64,000 nt of DNA. Source: UBA4877 sp002399285. GTDB lineage: Bacteria; Bacillota; Thermoanaerobacteria; Thermoanaerobacterales; UBA4877. Shown here one piece after another: positions 55,759-63,945 of the stretch (positions are counted from its first letter, which is position 1; each line of letters starts with the position of its first letter). The stretch is taken from the NCBI GenBank assembly GCA_036771835.1, contig DAIPGN010000011.1, forward strand, positions 33,787-97,786, in the 5' to 3' direction. Both the position numbers and the translations under genes were made by a program. The notes under the pieces are model-generated. The model had not been told where the DNA came from. It did no database searches and saw nothing but the letters and a program-made list of their open reading frames with translations.

Positions 55759-56202
55759 ATGGTGCTTGATATAAATGAGATACAAAAACTGATCCCTCAC
55801 AGGTATCCATTTTTACTTATAGACAGGATACTGGAGATAGATGAGGGCAAGAGAGCAGTAGGAATAAAGAATGTGACAATAAACGATTATTTTTTTCAGG
55901 GACATTTCCCGGGAAAACCTATCATGCCCGGAGTGCTTATGATAGAATGCATGGCCCAGCTCGGCGCCTGCGCCTTGAAACAATCGGAGTCAATGAAGGA
56001 TAAACTTCTCGTGATAACGGGTGTGGACAGATGCAGGTTCAGAGGCACCGTAGAACCCGGCGACCAGATGAGGATAGAGATGGAATTTTCGGCAATGAAG
56101 ATGGGAATGGGCAAGGGCAAGGGCAAAATAACCGTTGACGGCAAGCGGGTATGTGAAGCTGAGATCATGTTTGCAGCAGTAGATGTTCAGGACAGTATAT
56201 AA
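55759..56202 (+). CDS. fabZ: 3-hydroxyacyl-[acyl-carrier-protein] dehydratase FabZ
   Basis: FabZ dehydrates 3-hydroxyacyl-ACP in type II fatty-acid synthesis. The 147-residue hotdog protein has LIPHRYPFLLIDR, GHFPGKPIMPGVLMIECMAQ with the catalytic His and Glu, and RFRGTVEPGDQM. The start may be ATG 55759 or GTG 55762; GAGG at 55751 is better spaced for the GTG. It follows the flagellar genes, as in related genomes. Confidence 0.95.
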   Translation: MVLDINEIQKLIPHRYPFLLIDRILEIDEGKRAVGIKNVTINDYFFQGHFPGKPIMPGVLMIECMAQLGACALKQSESMKDKLLVITGVDRCRFRGTVEPGDQMRIEMEFSAMKMGMGKGKGKITVDGKRVCEAEIMFAAVDVQDSI

Positions 56203-56272
56203 TTAGCGATATAGGAGCATTAGTTCTAATCACAGGTTAGCAGCAGGTGTTGCTTCCATTATGATTATTAAT

Positions 56273-56309
56273 AAAAGATGACATTATTATATGCCATCTT
56301 TTTTATTTT
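56273..56309 (+). terminator. Terminator after fabZ
   Basis: AAAAGATG (56273-56280) pairs with CATCTTTT (56294-56301), with a long T-rich tail. It ends the mbl-fabZ run. Confidence 0.75.
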
Positions 56310-56343
56310 TGTGCCATACTTTTATAAGAATAGGGAGGAATTA

Positions 56344-56372
56344 TTGGATTAATACCGAATATATTATATATA
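56344..56372 (+). promoter_or_regulatory. Candidate promoter of the FBP aldolase/phosphatase gene
   Basis: TTGGAT at 56344-56349 and TATATA at 56367-56372 are separated by 17 nt, about 40 nt before the start. The match is moderate. Confidence 0.45.
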
Positions 56373-56407
56373 AATGATACATATATTATGTGAGGTGGTC
56401 AATAAGT

Positions 56408-57553
56408 ATGGCAAAAATAACTTTAAGTGTTATCAAAGCTGACGTAGGAGGATTTGTGGGCCATTCATCCGTGCATCAGAAACTTATAGACAGGGCCAAA
56501 GAATATCTCCTTGACAAAGGAGATATTCTTACAGATTGCAACGTACTTTCAGTAGGGGATGATATCGAGCTCATCATGACACACAATCGAGGCGTAAATG
56601 ACGAAAGTATACATCAGTTGGCCTGGGATACTTTCAAATCATGTACCGAGGTCGCAAAGGCACTCAAACTGTACGGCGCCGGGCAAGACCTTTTGAAAGA
56701 CGCCTTCTCCGGCAATATACGGGGATTGGGGCCGGGAGTAGCCGAAATGGAGTTTGAAGAGAGAACGAGCGAACCGGTGTTGATATTCATGGCAGATAAG
56801 ACCGAACCGGGAGCTTGGAATCTGCCGCTCTATAAGATATTTGCCGACCCATTCAATACCATAGGACTTGTGATTGACCCAAAGATGCACGACGGATTTG
56901 AATATGAGATATTGGATCTTAAGGGACATGATATCGTACGGCTGAATTCTCCGGAGGATATTTATGACATACTGCTCCTAATAGGTTCTCCCGGGAAATA
57001 TTGCGTCAAGTCTGTAAGGACAAAACAGGGTGAAATAGTGTCGGCGTCGTCTACCCAGACCATGAACTATATCGCGGGCAGATATGTGGGAAAGGACGAT
57101 CCTGTGGTCATAGTAAGAACTCAAAATGGCTTTCCTGCAGTGGGCGAGGTACTGGAGCCTTTTGCCAACCCGCATATCGTCGCCGGCTGGATGAGAGGCA
57201 GCCACAATGCGCCGCTGATACCCGTGTCTATAAAGCAGGCAATGCCGACGAGATTTGACGGTCCTCCGAGGGTCGTGGCGGCGGGTTACCAGATATGTGA
57301 CGGAAAACTGGAAGGTCCTCAGGATATGTTTGCCGATATGGCATTTGACAACGCCAGGCAAAAGGGACTTGAGATAGCCGATATGTTAAGACAGCTCGGA
57401 CCCTTTGAACCGCATAGACTGCCTTTGGAGGAACTGGAATATACGTCCTTGCCGATCGTATTGGAAAGATTGGAGAAGGGTTTTAATAGAAAGCAAGACG
57501 AATATGATACCGCCTTAAAAGCCGGGCCGACAAGTATGGGTATATCAAAATGA
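56408..57553 (+). CDS. fbp: Fructose-1,6-bisphosphate aldolase/phosphatase (class V FBPase)
   Basis: This bifunctional gluconeogenic enzyme, common in archaea and deep-branching thermophilic bacteria, converts triose phosphates to fructose-6-phosphate. The 381-residue protein has SVIKADVGGFVGHSSVH at the N terminus, LGPGVAEMEFEERTSEP, IGLVIDPKMHDGF, and YTSLPIVLERL near the end, typical of the family. ATG 56408 follows GAGGTGGTCAATA. Length is normal. It fits a gluconeogenic, perhaps thermophilic, lifestyle. Confidence 0.93.
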   Translation: MAKITLSVIKADVGGFVGHSSVHQKLIDRAKEYLLDKGDILTDCNVLSVGDDIELIMTHNRGVNDESIHQLAWDTFKSCTEVAKALKLYGAGQDLLKDAFSGNIRGLGPGVAEMEFEERTSEPVLIFMADKTEPGAWNLPLYKIFADPFNTIGLVIDPKMHDGFEYEILDLKGHDIVRLNSPEDIYDILLLIGSPGKYCVKSVRTKQGEIVSASSTQTMNYIAGRYVGKDDPVVIVRTQNGFPAVGEVLEPFANPHIVAGWMRGSHNAPLIPVSIKQAMPTRFDGPPRVVAAGYQICDGKLEGPQDMFADMAFDNARQKGLEIADMLRQLGPFEPHRLPLEELEYTSLPIVLERLEKGFNRKQDEYDTALKAGPTSMGISK

Positions 57554-58054
57554 TCATTTAATATCTTTTTTTGAGGACATGACGTTCTTCAGGTCTTGGA
57601 TGTATCGCTCTATTTTTGCTACCATACTGCGATAAACCAGGACCTCTTTTTCGTTTTTTTGTATAGACGTCTTGATCATATCCATGACGTCGGCGAAAAT
57701 ATTGTCCATAGTGATATATTTTTCAATGTTGTCGGCGTTGAGTTCGGTTTCTGTAACATTGCCGTCAATCAGTTTATAGAGAACGATTTTCTTGTCCGAT
57801 TTCAGAATGACTTTTTCCTCTATACCTCTGTCATTTATAAGTATGCCACCTCCGAGATCATATGATCTGCCGTCATAACTTCTTAAGGATATATCATCCT
57901 TCCATACATATCTTTTCAACGCGAAATATATATCTTTGATGTTTTCAAGACTGTCGTTGATGATTTTCTTTAATTCAGCTTCTGCACTTTGCTTTTCTGC
58001 CTCTGTTTGCTCAAGATGGTCCATTAAATTTTTTAATTCACCTATATCGTTCAT
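57554..58054 (-). CDS. Hypothetical protein with N-terminal coiled coil
   Basis: The 166-residue protein has a predicted coiled-coil N terminus (LKNLMDHLEQTEAEKQSAEAELKK), a central beta-rich part with SYDGRSYDLGGGILIN, and a C-terminal helix. There is no signal peptide or membrane segment. I do not recognise the family. It converges with the FBP gene, sharing adjacent stops, and is transcribed away from the ACT-domain gene. AGGTGATAAC precedes the start at 58054. Confidence 0.7.
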   Translation of the reverse strand: MNDIGELKNLMDHLEQTEAEKQSAEAELKKIINDSLENIKDIYFALKRYVWKDDISLRSYDGRSYDLGGGILINDRGIEEKVILKSDKKIVLYKLIDGNVTETELNADNIEKYITMDNIFADVMDMIKTSIQKNEKEVLVYRSMVAKIERYIQDLKNVMSSKKDIK

Positions 58055-58144
58055 GTTATCACCTGATATTAGCTTGTCCCCATAAGGAAGTATTATTCAC
58101 GGGGCCAAACCGTGGCGGAGAAAAACTATAGCCGGTCTATGGAT

Positions 58145-58172
58145 TTGTACAATGAAAAAATGATGTTATAAT
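58145..58172 (+). promoter_or_regulatory. Promoter of the ACT-domain gene
   Basis: TTGTAC (58145-58150) and TATAAT (58167-58172) with a 16-nt spacer lie about 45 nt before the coding start. Confidence 0.65.
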
Positions 58173-58215
58173 ATACATATTATCTGGGGATATATGCATA
58201 ACATGACTGGGGGCG

Positions 58216-58665
58216 GTGTTTATTAAAACGAAAGCTGAGTATTATATTGTGGATTCCGATGCATTACCGGAGGTTTTCATAAAGGTAATGGACGTTAAAA
58301 ATATCCTGGCATCGGGAAAGGCAAAGACAATCAATGAAGCGGTCGATAGGGCAGGTATAAGCAGAAGTGCCTACTACAAATATAAAGATTCTATATTTCC
58401 GTTCTTTGACTCACGGGTAGCTAAGATAATAACCATATCGCTGACGTTGGAGCATAAGGCGGGAGTACTTTCAAACATCCTCAATGTTCTGGCAGCTGCA
58501 GGAGGGAACGTGCTGACGATCAATCAAAATATTCCCTTGAATCATATAGCCAATATAACCATATCCTTTGATACAAGGAATTTGAAGATAAAACTCAATG
58601 AGCTTTTAACTAAGCTTTCGGATATATCGGGTGTTGTCACAAGTGAGATCATAGCCGAGCAATAA
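58216..58665 (+). CDS. PheB-type ACT domain protein
   Basis: The 149-residue protein has an N-terminal helical segment with an HTH-like stretch (TINEAVDRAGISRSAYYKYKD) and a C-terminal ACT domain (TISLTLEHKAGVLSNILNVLAAAGGNVLTINQNIP). It fits the PheB/ACT family, often next to homoserine dehydrogenase; no such neighbour is here. The GTG at 58216 is only two bases from GGGGG, so ATT at 58222 is a possible alternative start. It is probably an amino-acid-sensing regulator; this is inference. Confidence 0.82.
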   Translation: MFIKTKAEYYIVDSDALPEVFIKVMDVKNILASGKAKTINEAVDRAGISRSAYYKYKDSIFPFFDSRVAKIITISLTLEHKAGVLSNILNVLAAAGGNVLTINQNIPLNHIANITISFDTRNLKIKLNELLTKLSDISGVVTSEIIAEQ

Positions 58666-58734
58666 AAGACTGTGTATAGTGTTATAAGTATAAGCCTCCT
58701 GCATATAATATAATTAAGATTGGAGTTGGATTAT

Positions 58735-58866
58735 ATGGACGGAGGAATAACGACGATCGTTGCTCTATTCGTAATAGCAACGGGTATTCTCTATGCAGTA
58801 TTTGCCTTCTTACCGCTCATGTATGACAGAGAAAAAGAAAAGGAGAGGGAACGACAAGACAAATAA
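58735..58866 (+). CDS. Small membrane peptide, 43 aa
   Basis: A short ORF at 58735-58866 reads MDGGITTIVALFVIATG, continues with ILYAVFAFLPLMYD and ends with a charged tail (REKEKERERQDK). It has one transmembrane helix and a basic/acidic cytoplasmic end. TTGGAGTTGG lies ten bases upstream. Its stop codon is part of the following terminator stem. Conserved small proteins with this shape occur in Clostridia, but I do not recognise this one. Confidence 0.65.
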   Translation: MDGGITTIVALFVIATGILYAVFAFLPLMYDREKEKERERQDK

Positions 58867-58890
58867 TCCTTGAGAGGGTTATTTTTTTTA
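58862..58890 (+). terminator. Terminator after the small membrane peptide
   Basis: AATAATCCT and AGGGTTATT pair with one G-U around TGAG, followed by TTTTTTT. The stop codon is in the left arm. Confidence 0.8.
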
Positions 58891-58908
58891 AATTTTTTTA
58901 AAAAACAC

Positions 58909-58937
58909 TTTACAGAAGGAAAAACTTTTCCTATAAT
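58909..58937 (+). promoter_or_regulatory. Strong promoter of the LacI-family gene
   Basis: TTTACA (58909-58914) and TATAAT (58932-58937) are exactly 17 nt apart, about 25 nt before the coding start. It is one of the best sigma-A-type matches in the window. Confidence 0.8.
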
Positions 58938-58960
58938 ATATGTAAGGATAAATAAAGGGG

Positions 58961-59968
58961 TTGATTGACATTAAAATTACAATAAAGGATGTTGCGAAGA
59001 GAGCAGGAGTTTCTATATCAACGGTGTCCAGAGTGATTAATGACAGTAAACCGGTATCCGACGAGGTCAAACAGAGGGTTTTAGATGCTATAAGGGATAC
59101 CAGTTACAGGCCGAATCAGCTGGCAAGAGGTCTTGTCTTAAGAAAATCGAATATAATCGGTATGATAATACCGGATATCGCAAACCCATATTATGCGTCA
59201 ATAGTTGAGGGTGCTGAAGAAATAGCCAACATGTATGGTTACACGTTACTTTTGTGCAATACTCATGGTGAACTGCATAAGGAAATCGAATACCTTAATC
59301 TTATGGCGGACAAGCAGGCGGATGGGTTACTATTTATGACGGGAAAATTAAAGTCCGAACATGTGACATGGTTTAAAAATGCCGATGTTAAAACCTGTTT
59401 TATCAATCTTTATTCTCGTGAGCTTGATATACCTATGATAAGTATTGACAACTACAATGCTATTTCCGAGGCCGTACGCTTTTTGATAGACAAAGGACAT
59501 AAGAGGATCGGTCTGCTCTATGCCCCCGATGTGGATGACCTTCTTCAGGAAGAAAGGCTTAGGGCCTATAAGGATATGCTCAAAGACGGTGGCCTTGAAT
59601 ATGAAGAAGGTATTGTCAAGGAATGCCGGTTCAGCATTGAGAGCGGTTATAGTACGGCAAGGGAATTGCTAAAAAACAATAAGATCGACGCGCTGTTATT
59701 GACTAATGACGTTGCGGCTATAGGTGCTATGAGGGCTGCGCTGGAGATGGGATATAAAGTTCCGGAGGATATCTCGATCATGGGTTTTGACGATATCAGT
59801 TTCTCAAATTATTATAAACCCTCTATTACGACAATTAACCAGCCAACCTATGATATGGGTGCGGTCGCCACCAGAATGGTAATAAAATTGATTCTCGGCG
59901 AACAAGTCGAGAAGATGGCCCTTCTCCCGCATAAACTTGTGGAGAGAGAATCGACGTCAAAAAAATAG
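58961..59968 (+). CDS. LacI-family transcriptional regulator
   Basis: The 335-residue protein has an N-terminal LacI HTH (TIKDVAKRAGVSISTVSRVIN) with hinge YRPNQLARGL, and a periplasmic-binding-like effector domain (NIIGMIIPDIANPYYASIVEGAEE; IMGFDDISFSNYYKPSITT). A strong promoter lies upstream. The TTG at 58961 abuts AAAGGGG, so a start at ATT 58970, nine bases after it, is also possible. No sugar-uptake operon is adjacent, so its target is elsewhere. Confidence 0.88.
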   Translation: MIDIKITIKDVAKRAGVSISTVSRVINDSKPVSDEVKQRVLDAIRDTSYRPNQLARGLVLRKSNIIGMIIPDIANPYYASIVEGAEEIANMYGYTLLLCNTHGELHKEIEYLNLMADKQADGLLFMTGKLKSEHVTWFKNADVKTCFINLYSRELDIPMISIDNYNAISEAVRFLIDKGHKRIGLLYAPDVDDLLQEERLRAYKDMLKDGGLEYEEGIVKECRFSIESGYSTARELLKNNKIDALLLTNDVAAIGAMRAALEMGYKVPEDISIMGFDDISFSNYYKPSITTINQPTYDMGAVATRMVIKLILGEQVEKMALLPHKLVERESTSKK

Positions 59969-59975
59969 TATTAGA

Positions 59976-60105
59976 GGAGGGATTCAGGTTGTAGACAAAC
60001 TGACAGGCCGTGACAAATCGTGCAAGGCAAGTGCAGCCAACGCAGTAAGCAAAATTGCTGTGCAATTTCGCGGTTGCGCGAGAATAGCACGGACTGCATC
60101 CCTCC
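59976..60105 (+). repeat. Dispersed repeat, copy B, with flanking 12-bp inverted repeat
   Basis: The element (about 59988-60083) reads GGTTGTAGACAAACTG, then CAGGCCGTGACAAATCGTGC, then GCAGCCAACGCAGTAAGCAA and GCGGTTGCGCGAGA. It lacks the middle segment of copy A. It is flanked by GGAGGGATTCAG (59976-59987) and CTGCATCCCTCC (60094-60105), which pair at 11 of 12 positions. Confidence 0.8.
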
Positions 60106-60126
60106 CATTTAGGAGGGATTTTTTAT
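60098..60126 (+). terminator. Terminator after LacI gene and repeat B
   Basis: ATCCCTCC (60098-60105) and GGAGGGAT (60112-60119) pair, followed by TTTTTT. The left arm is also part of the inverted repeat flanking copy B, so two hairpins compete. Confidence 0.8.
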
Positions 60127-60623
60127 TTGACCGAATTTATTATACCTCTGCATATCATCTCTGCCATATTTACTATCAGGTCCAGCCTTATATTGTGCAG
60201 GTTGTATGAATTGTACTCGTCGACTATGCCTACTATGGAAACGTCTCCTACTGCGGGGAGCGCTTTACCGACTCCTTTCCCGGGGTACAGCGGATTATTG
60301 GTCAATACGACCTTACCAACGTGTATGGGGTCGCCGAGGCAGGCATCTACAGCAATCATATTGCTGTGCGGATGTCTTTTTTTGATTTCCTTCAATGTAT
60401 TGTAAAGATTGATAGCATGTACGGGGTTTTCCAAGGTCCCATATACGGGACCTGGATAGTGGTTCTTTTTTAAAAAATAACCGACGAAGGGGCCGAGAGA
60501 ATCTCCGATCCATTTATCCGTACCGATACACAATATAAGTGTTCTTGGACTTATATAGTTCTTTAGGAATTTTGACATAAGTATGATCGAGTCTTCATTT
60601 TTGTAATTGACTCTTATTTCCAA
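60123..60623 (-). CDS. yyaC: Spore protease-like protein YyaC
   Basis: YyaC (DUF1256) is a sporulation protein related to the hydrogenase-maturation and GPR spore-protease fold. The 166-residue protein contains ILCIGTDKWIGDSLGPFVG, NMIAVDACLGDPIHVGKV, and PAVGDVSIVGIVDEYN. TTG 60623 is the likely start since AGGGGTGA lies eight bases upstream; an earlier start at 60668 would cover that site. It is divergent from the next gene. Confidence 0.87.
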   Translation of the reverse strand: MEIRVNYKNEDSIILMSKFLKNYISPRTLILCIGTDKWIGDSLGPFVGYFLKKNHYPGPVYGTLENPVHAINLYNTLKEIKKRHPHSNMIAVDACLGDPIHVGKVVLTNNPLYPGKGVGKALPAVGDVSIVGIVDEYNSYNLHNIRLDLIVNMAEMICRGIINSVK

Positions 60624-60693
60624 AGCGGCATCACCCCTGAGATGTATAATATATACCGCACACAGCAATACTTATCTTGAGGTGTTTAACATA

Positions 60694-61329
60694 ATGCGTT
60701 TGGGAAAATACGGCGCAGCAATAGTTATTGTAACTACGTTTATCTCTATTATATTTATGCTTGATATGAAGATAAGTGACAATGGAGAAGGGATGACTTT
60801 GCCTGTGGAGGCGGGATTGCAAAGACAATCGGATAATATCGATAATGGCATTAAAGAATCGACGCAGCCTTTGCTTGACAATAATGGCGGCGGGTATGAA
60901 AATATTGAAGATTCGGAGGAAACAAAGGCATCATTACCCGAGAAAATGGGAAAAGATGACCGCTCTAAATATGAAGATACAGAGACGGGCTTCGATAATC
61001 TTAAACCAAGTTGGTCAGAGGTAGAAAAGAGGGTTGAAGGAAAAAATAAGTACGGCAATTATAGCAATCAAATGGACATAGACGTATCCGATCTGAGTAT
61101 GATGGTAAAAAATCTATCGTCGGATGAAAGAATGGAGTGCATCAATATACTATCAAAATTGGAGCCCGATGATATCATGCGTATAATAGCTATTTATAGA
61201 GACGGCGTTACATATGATGATGAAAAAGACGTGAGGGATATACTAAAAAAAGGATTGGATCCGATCGATTATGTGAGATTGATGAACATTGCGGAAAAGA
61301 GTTACGTTCAGGGAAAATCCAAAAAATAA
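60694..61329 (+). CDS. Membrane-anchored hypothetical protein
   Basis: The 211-residue protein has one N-terminal membrane segment (YGAAIVIVTTFISIIFMLDM), an acidic Asn/Glu-rich linker, and a C-terminal helical domain (DLSMMVKNLSSDERMECINILSKLEPDDIMRIIAIY…). GAGGTG at 60679-60684 precedes ATG 60694. I do not recognise the family. It lies next to yyaC (divergent), so a sporulation link is possible but unproven. Confidence 0.75.
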   Translation: MRLGKYGAAIVIVTTFISIIFMLDMKISDNGEGMTLPVEAGLQRQSDNIDNGIKESTQPLLDNNGGGYENIEDSEETKASLPEKMGKDDRSKYEDTETGFDNLKPSWSEVEKRVEGKNKYGNYSNQMDIDVSDLSMMVKNLSSDERMECINILSKLEPDDIMRIIAIYRDGVTYDDEKDVRDILKKGLDPIDYVRLMNIAEKSYVQGKSKK

Positions 61330-61356
61330 ATACAGCGGGGAGACCCGCTGTATTTT
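61329..61356. terminator. Bidirectional terminator
   Basis: AATACAGCGGG (61329-61339) and CCCGCTGTATT (61344-61354) form an 11-bp stem with a GAGA loop, between two convergent genes. Confidence 0.93.
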
Positions 61357-61362
61357 CATGGT

Positions 61363-63708
61363 CTACTTGAACAAAAGGTCTTTTTGGTAATATACGTTGC
61401 TTCCGTTGACCTCGATCAATGCATACGGCATGTTGGCTATGTCGTTTTTGGTTACACCGGTTGTTCCGCTGAGGCCGACATATCTTATTTCATCGTTTAC
61501 GGCCGTATAAAAACTCTGTTTGCCTTGATAGAGTATCCATACGTTTTTCCCCGAATCTTTCTTAAAGTCCTTTAAAGTACTTTCAAAGAGCTCGGCCTCT
61601 CTTTGATCTGTAAAGCCGTCCGTTCCCCATACGGGTGTCGGCAGGACAATAAATACATTTGTTCCAGCAGCACGGTTTAAATAATCCTTTAATTTAAACC
61701 ATTGCTGAGAGTCTGTAGCTCTCAGGCCGCCTTTTGAGGAGTCTAAGACTATAAAGCTGGAATTTCTGAACTCATAGAGACCCGTGCTGTCGATAGCTAA
61801 ATAGGGTATCTTCAGATCATCTAATTCATTGGACCCTTTTCCCGTGAATATTGCTAAGGATGAAGTTCCGTTTGCCTTTTCTATCGCCTTGTTTATGGCT
61901 AGGTTCTTGAGAAGATCATCCTTGTCCATATTTCCGTATACAAATACGTTATATGAACCGGAATCATTTTTAACGTCGGTCTTTTTATTGTATGGGTCGA
62001 CATTTTCAAGAGGTACATTGTCGGGCACGCTTATCTGCTGTGAGGGTTTGCCGATTGTAACCGGTATATTGAGATATGCGTCTCCGAATGCGGCGGTCAC
62101 ATATCCTGAGGAATCGGAAGCTCCAGATACGAACGTTCCGCCGTCTACATTTCCAATATCCCCGTGGACCGACCACTGCAGTTTATCCGATGGTATTTGC
62201 GCGGTGTATCCTCTTTCATCCTTACCGAATATTGTTATTTTGGCTTTGGTATTGTAAGAGGCGTTTATTTTACTGATATCAGATTTAAGCATGATCGGTT
62301 TGTCCAGTACTTTGACATTGAATTGCTCAGATAAGCCGCCATATGAAACTGTTATTACCGCATTACCCGGTGAAGCCGGGGCAAACCTATTACCGTTAAA
62401 TGTGCCTTTAACGCCCTCTACATTGAACTGTACGCTGCTCATATCAACATCCAATGGGCTATATCCTTCATCGTAAGCTGTTACATTAAAATCTTCATAT
62501 GATCCGACAAATACATTATCGGGGTTATTTATCTTTAATCCTTTAATTGCTCCTTCCGGCGCATTGTTCAATATACCTACCGCATTGGCTACTTTTCTCT
62601 CGGAAACATCGGAAGGCGAGTTTACGGTGACCGCAGATTTTTCACCTAGAGATCTTATAGCCATTGTGGTCGATCCGCCGCCGTCGAAATTCAATGCGTC
62701 GTATGCCCCCATATCGAGCATAAGCTGAGCCATATCCTTTTCCGTCAGGCCTATGGATTTCCCATTTCTGCCGTCTACCGTGACAAGCAAGAGTTTGTTG
62801 TTATCCTGACTCACTCCGATAGCAGTCCTCGCGGTTGGCTTTGGCGAGGGATCGTGTGTTATGGGAGCTATCGCACCGTCTTTTACCAGCATTGTGCCGC
62901 CGCTTATGGACAGCTTTAAATCGCCGTATCCGGGATTGGTGGTAAGGTTGATCCCCACTTTATCACCGGGAATCATCATTGCCAGTGTTGCGGCATTGTC
63001 ACCATTGGCAACTACGGCATAACATCCCTGTGCGATTGCGGTGGAGGGCATGTCCTTCCTTACGTCTATGATCGTTCCATCTTCGGCTACAATTACCTCG
63101 GTATGGTTCGAATTGCCGCTGGAACCGGGTGTATTCCCCCAATTATGATCATAGAGACATAAGTATTGGCTGTTGGATGCCTTATTATATGTAACAATAG
63201 GCAATGTTTGCCCGTTGGGAAGGGTGATGCTGAAATCATATGTCCAATAATCGAAGAACGCATTGCCATTATCATTGATGTTAAAACTGCTTAATTTGCC
63301 ATAGAGACCCTTATCGGGCGGAGCAGAAATCAATGTTCCGTTGGAAACTATCTGGCCTATGGGGCTTCCCGTCTTAGTATCAAAAAAATCACCGTTGATA
63401 GCCGCTATGGCGCCTGATTCCTTGGCCATGGCGGATACGACGGACGTTTTGGCCAGGCCTTCGCTTCCATATAACACGTCTATGTCCGTATTCTTGTTGC
63501 TTAGATCGACCTCTACGACATTAATGTCCAGCCAGCCCGATGTGGTGAACCTTGCGATAGACGTATGTTTGACCCCATCGGCTAAGACTTCGCTTTTTGT
63601 CTCATCATTTATGACCTGGGAGCTATCGGCGTAGGCGCCGGAAAAGAAGGGATTAAACATTAAAAACACAGCCGTTGCAACAGCGCAAATCCTCTTGCTT
63701 ATTTTCAT
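61363..63708 (-). CDS. Secreted phosphodiester glycosidase (NAGPA) family protein
   Basis: The 781-residue protein has a signal peptide (KISKRICAVATAVFLMFNPFFSGAYA) and a NAGPA-like domain (about residues 80-380) with AAINGDFFDTKTGSPIGQIVSNG and DALNFDGGGSTTMAIR. Such domains are found in cell-envelope and exopolysaccharide proteins and may cleave phosphodiester-linked sugars. A beta-rich middle and a C-terminal domain with NVFVYGNMDKDDLL and FIVLPTPVWGT follow, which resemble a phosphoesterase-like domain. AGGTGATT precedes the start at 63708. It is probably secreted to the envelope. Confidence 0.83.
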   Translation of the reverse strand: MKISKRICAVATAVFLMFNPFFSGAYADSSQVINDETKSEVLADGVKHTSIARFTTSGWLDINVVEVDLSNKNTDIDVLYGSEGLAKTSVVSAMAKESGAIAAINGDFFDTKTGSPIGQIVSNGTLISAPPDKGLYGKLSSFNINDNGNAFFDYWTYDFSITLPNGQTLPIVTYNKASNSQYLCLYDHNWGNTPGSSGNSNHTEVIVAEDGTIIDVRKDMPSTAIAQGCYAVVANGDNAATLAMMIPGDKVGINLTTNPGYGDLKLSISGGTMLVKDGAIAPITHDPSPKPTARTAIGVSQDNNKLLLVTVDGRNGKSIGLTEKDMAQLMLDMGAYDALNFDGGGSTTMAIRSLGEKSAVTVNSPSDVSERKVANAVGILNNAPEGAIKGLKINNPDNVFVGSYEDFNVTAYDEGYSPLDVDMSSVQFNVEGVKGTFNGNRFAPASPGNAVITVSYGGLSEQFNVKVLDKPIMLKSDISKINASYNTKAKITIFGKDERGYTAQIPSDKLQWSVHGDIGNVDGGTFVSGASDSSGYVTAAFGDAYLNIPVTIGKPSQQISVPDNVPLENVDPYNKKTDVKNDSGSYNVFVYGNMDKDDLLKNLAINKAIEKANGTSSLAIFTGKGSNELDDLKIPYLAIDSTGLYEFRNSSFIVLDSSKGGLRATDSQQWFKLKDYLNRAAGTNVFIVLPTPVWGTDGFTDQREAELFESTLKDFKKDSGKNVWILYQGKQSFYTAVNDEIRYVGLSGTTGVTKNDIANMPYALIEVNGSNVYYQKDLLFK

Positions 63709-63888
63709 ATAATCACCTCGTAATCTATTGTCTATTTAATTATAACCTTAATCGGATAAAATTGGGTTACATTTTGGTTACAATTTGATTACAGATTTTG
63801 CCTAGATGTATTCCGACGATTTTTAGAGAAAATGGCAGATAGGATGCAATAATAAGGGATATATAATGGATTTGCGCGAATTTCGTTA

Positions 63889-63917
63889 TTGTGTATATTA
63901 ACCATTCAAAGTATAAT
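63889..63917 (+). promoter_or_regulatory. Promoter of the tRNA gene
   Basis: TTGTGT (63889-63894) and TATAAT (63912-63917) are 17 nt apart, about 30 nt before the tRNA. Confidence 0.65.
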
Positions 63918-63945
63918 AAACAATGTCACATGAGCGCCTTGCAAG

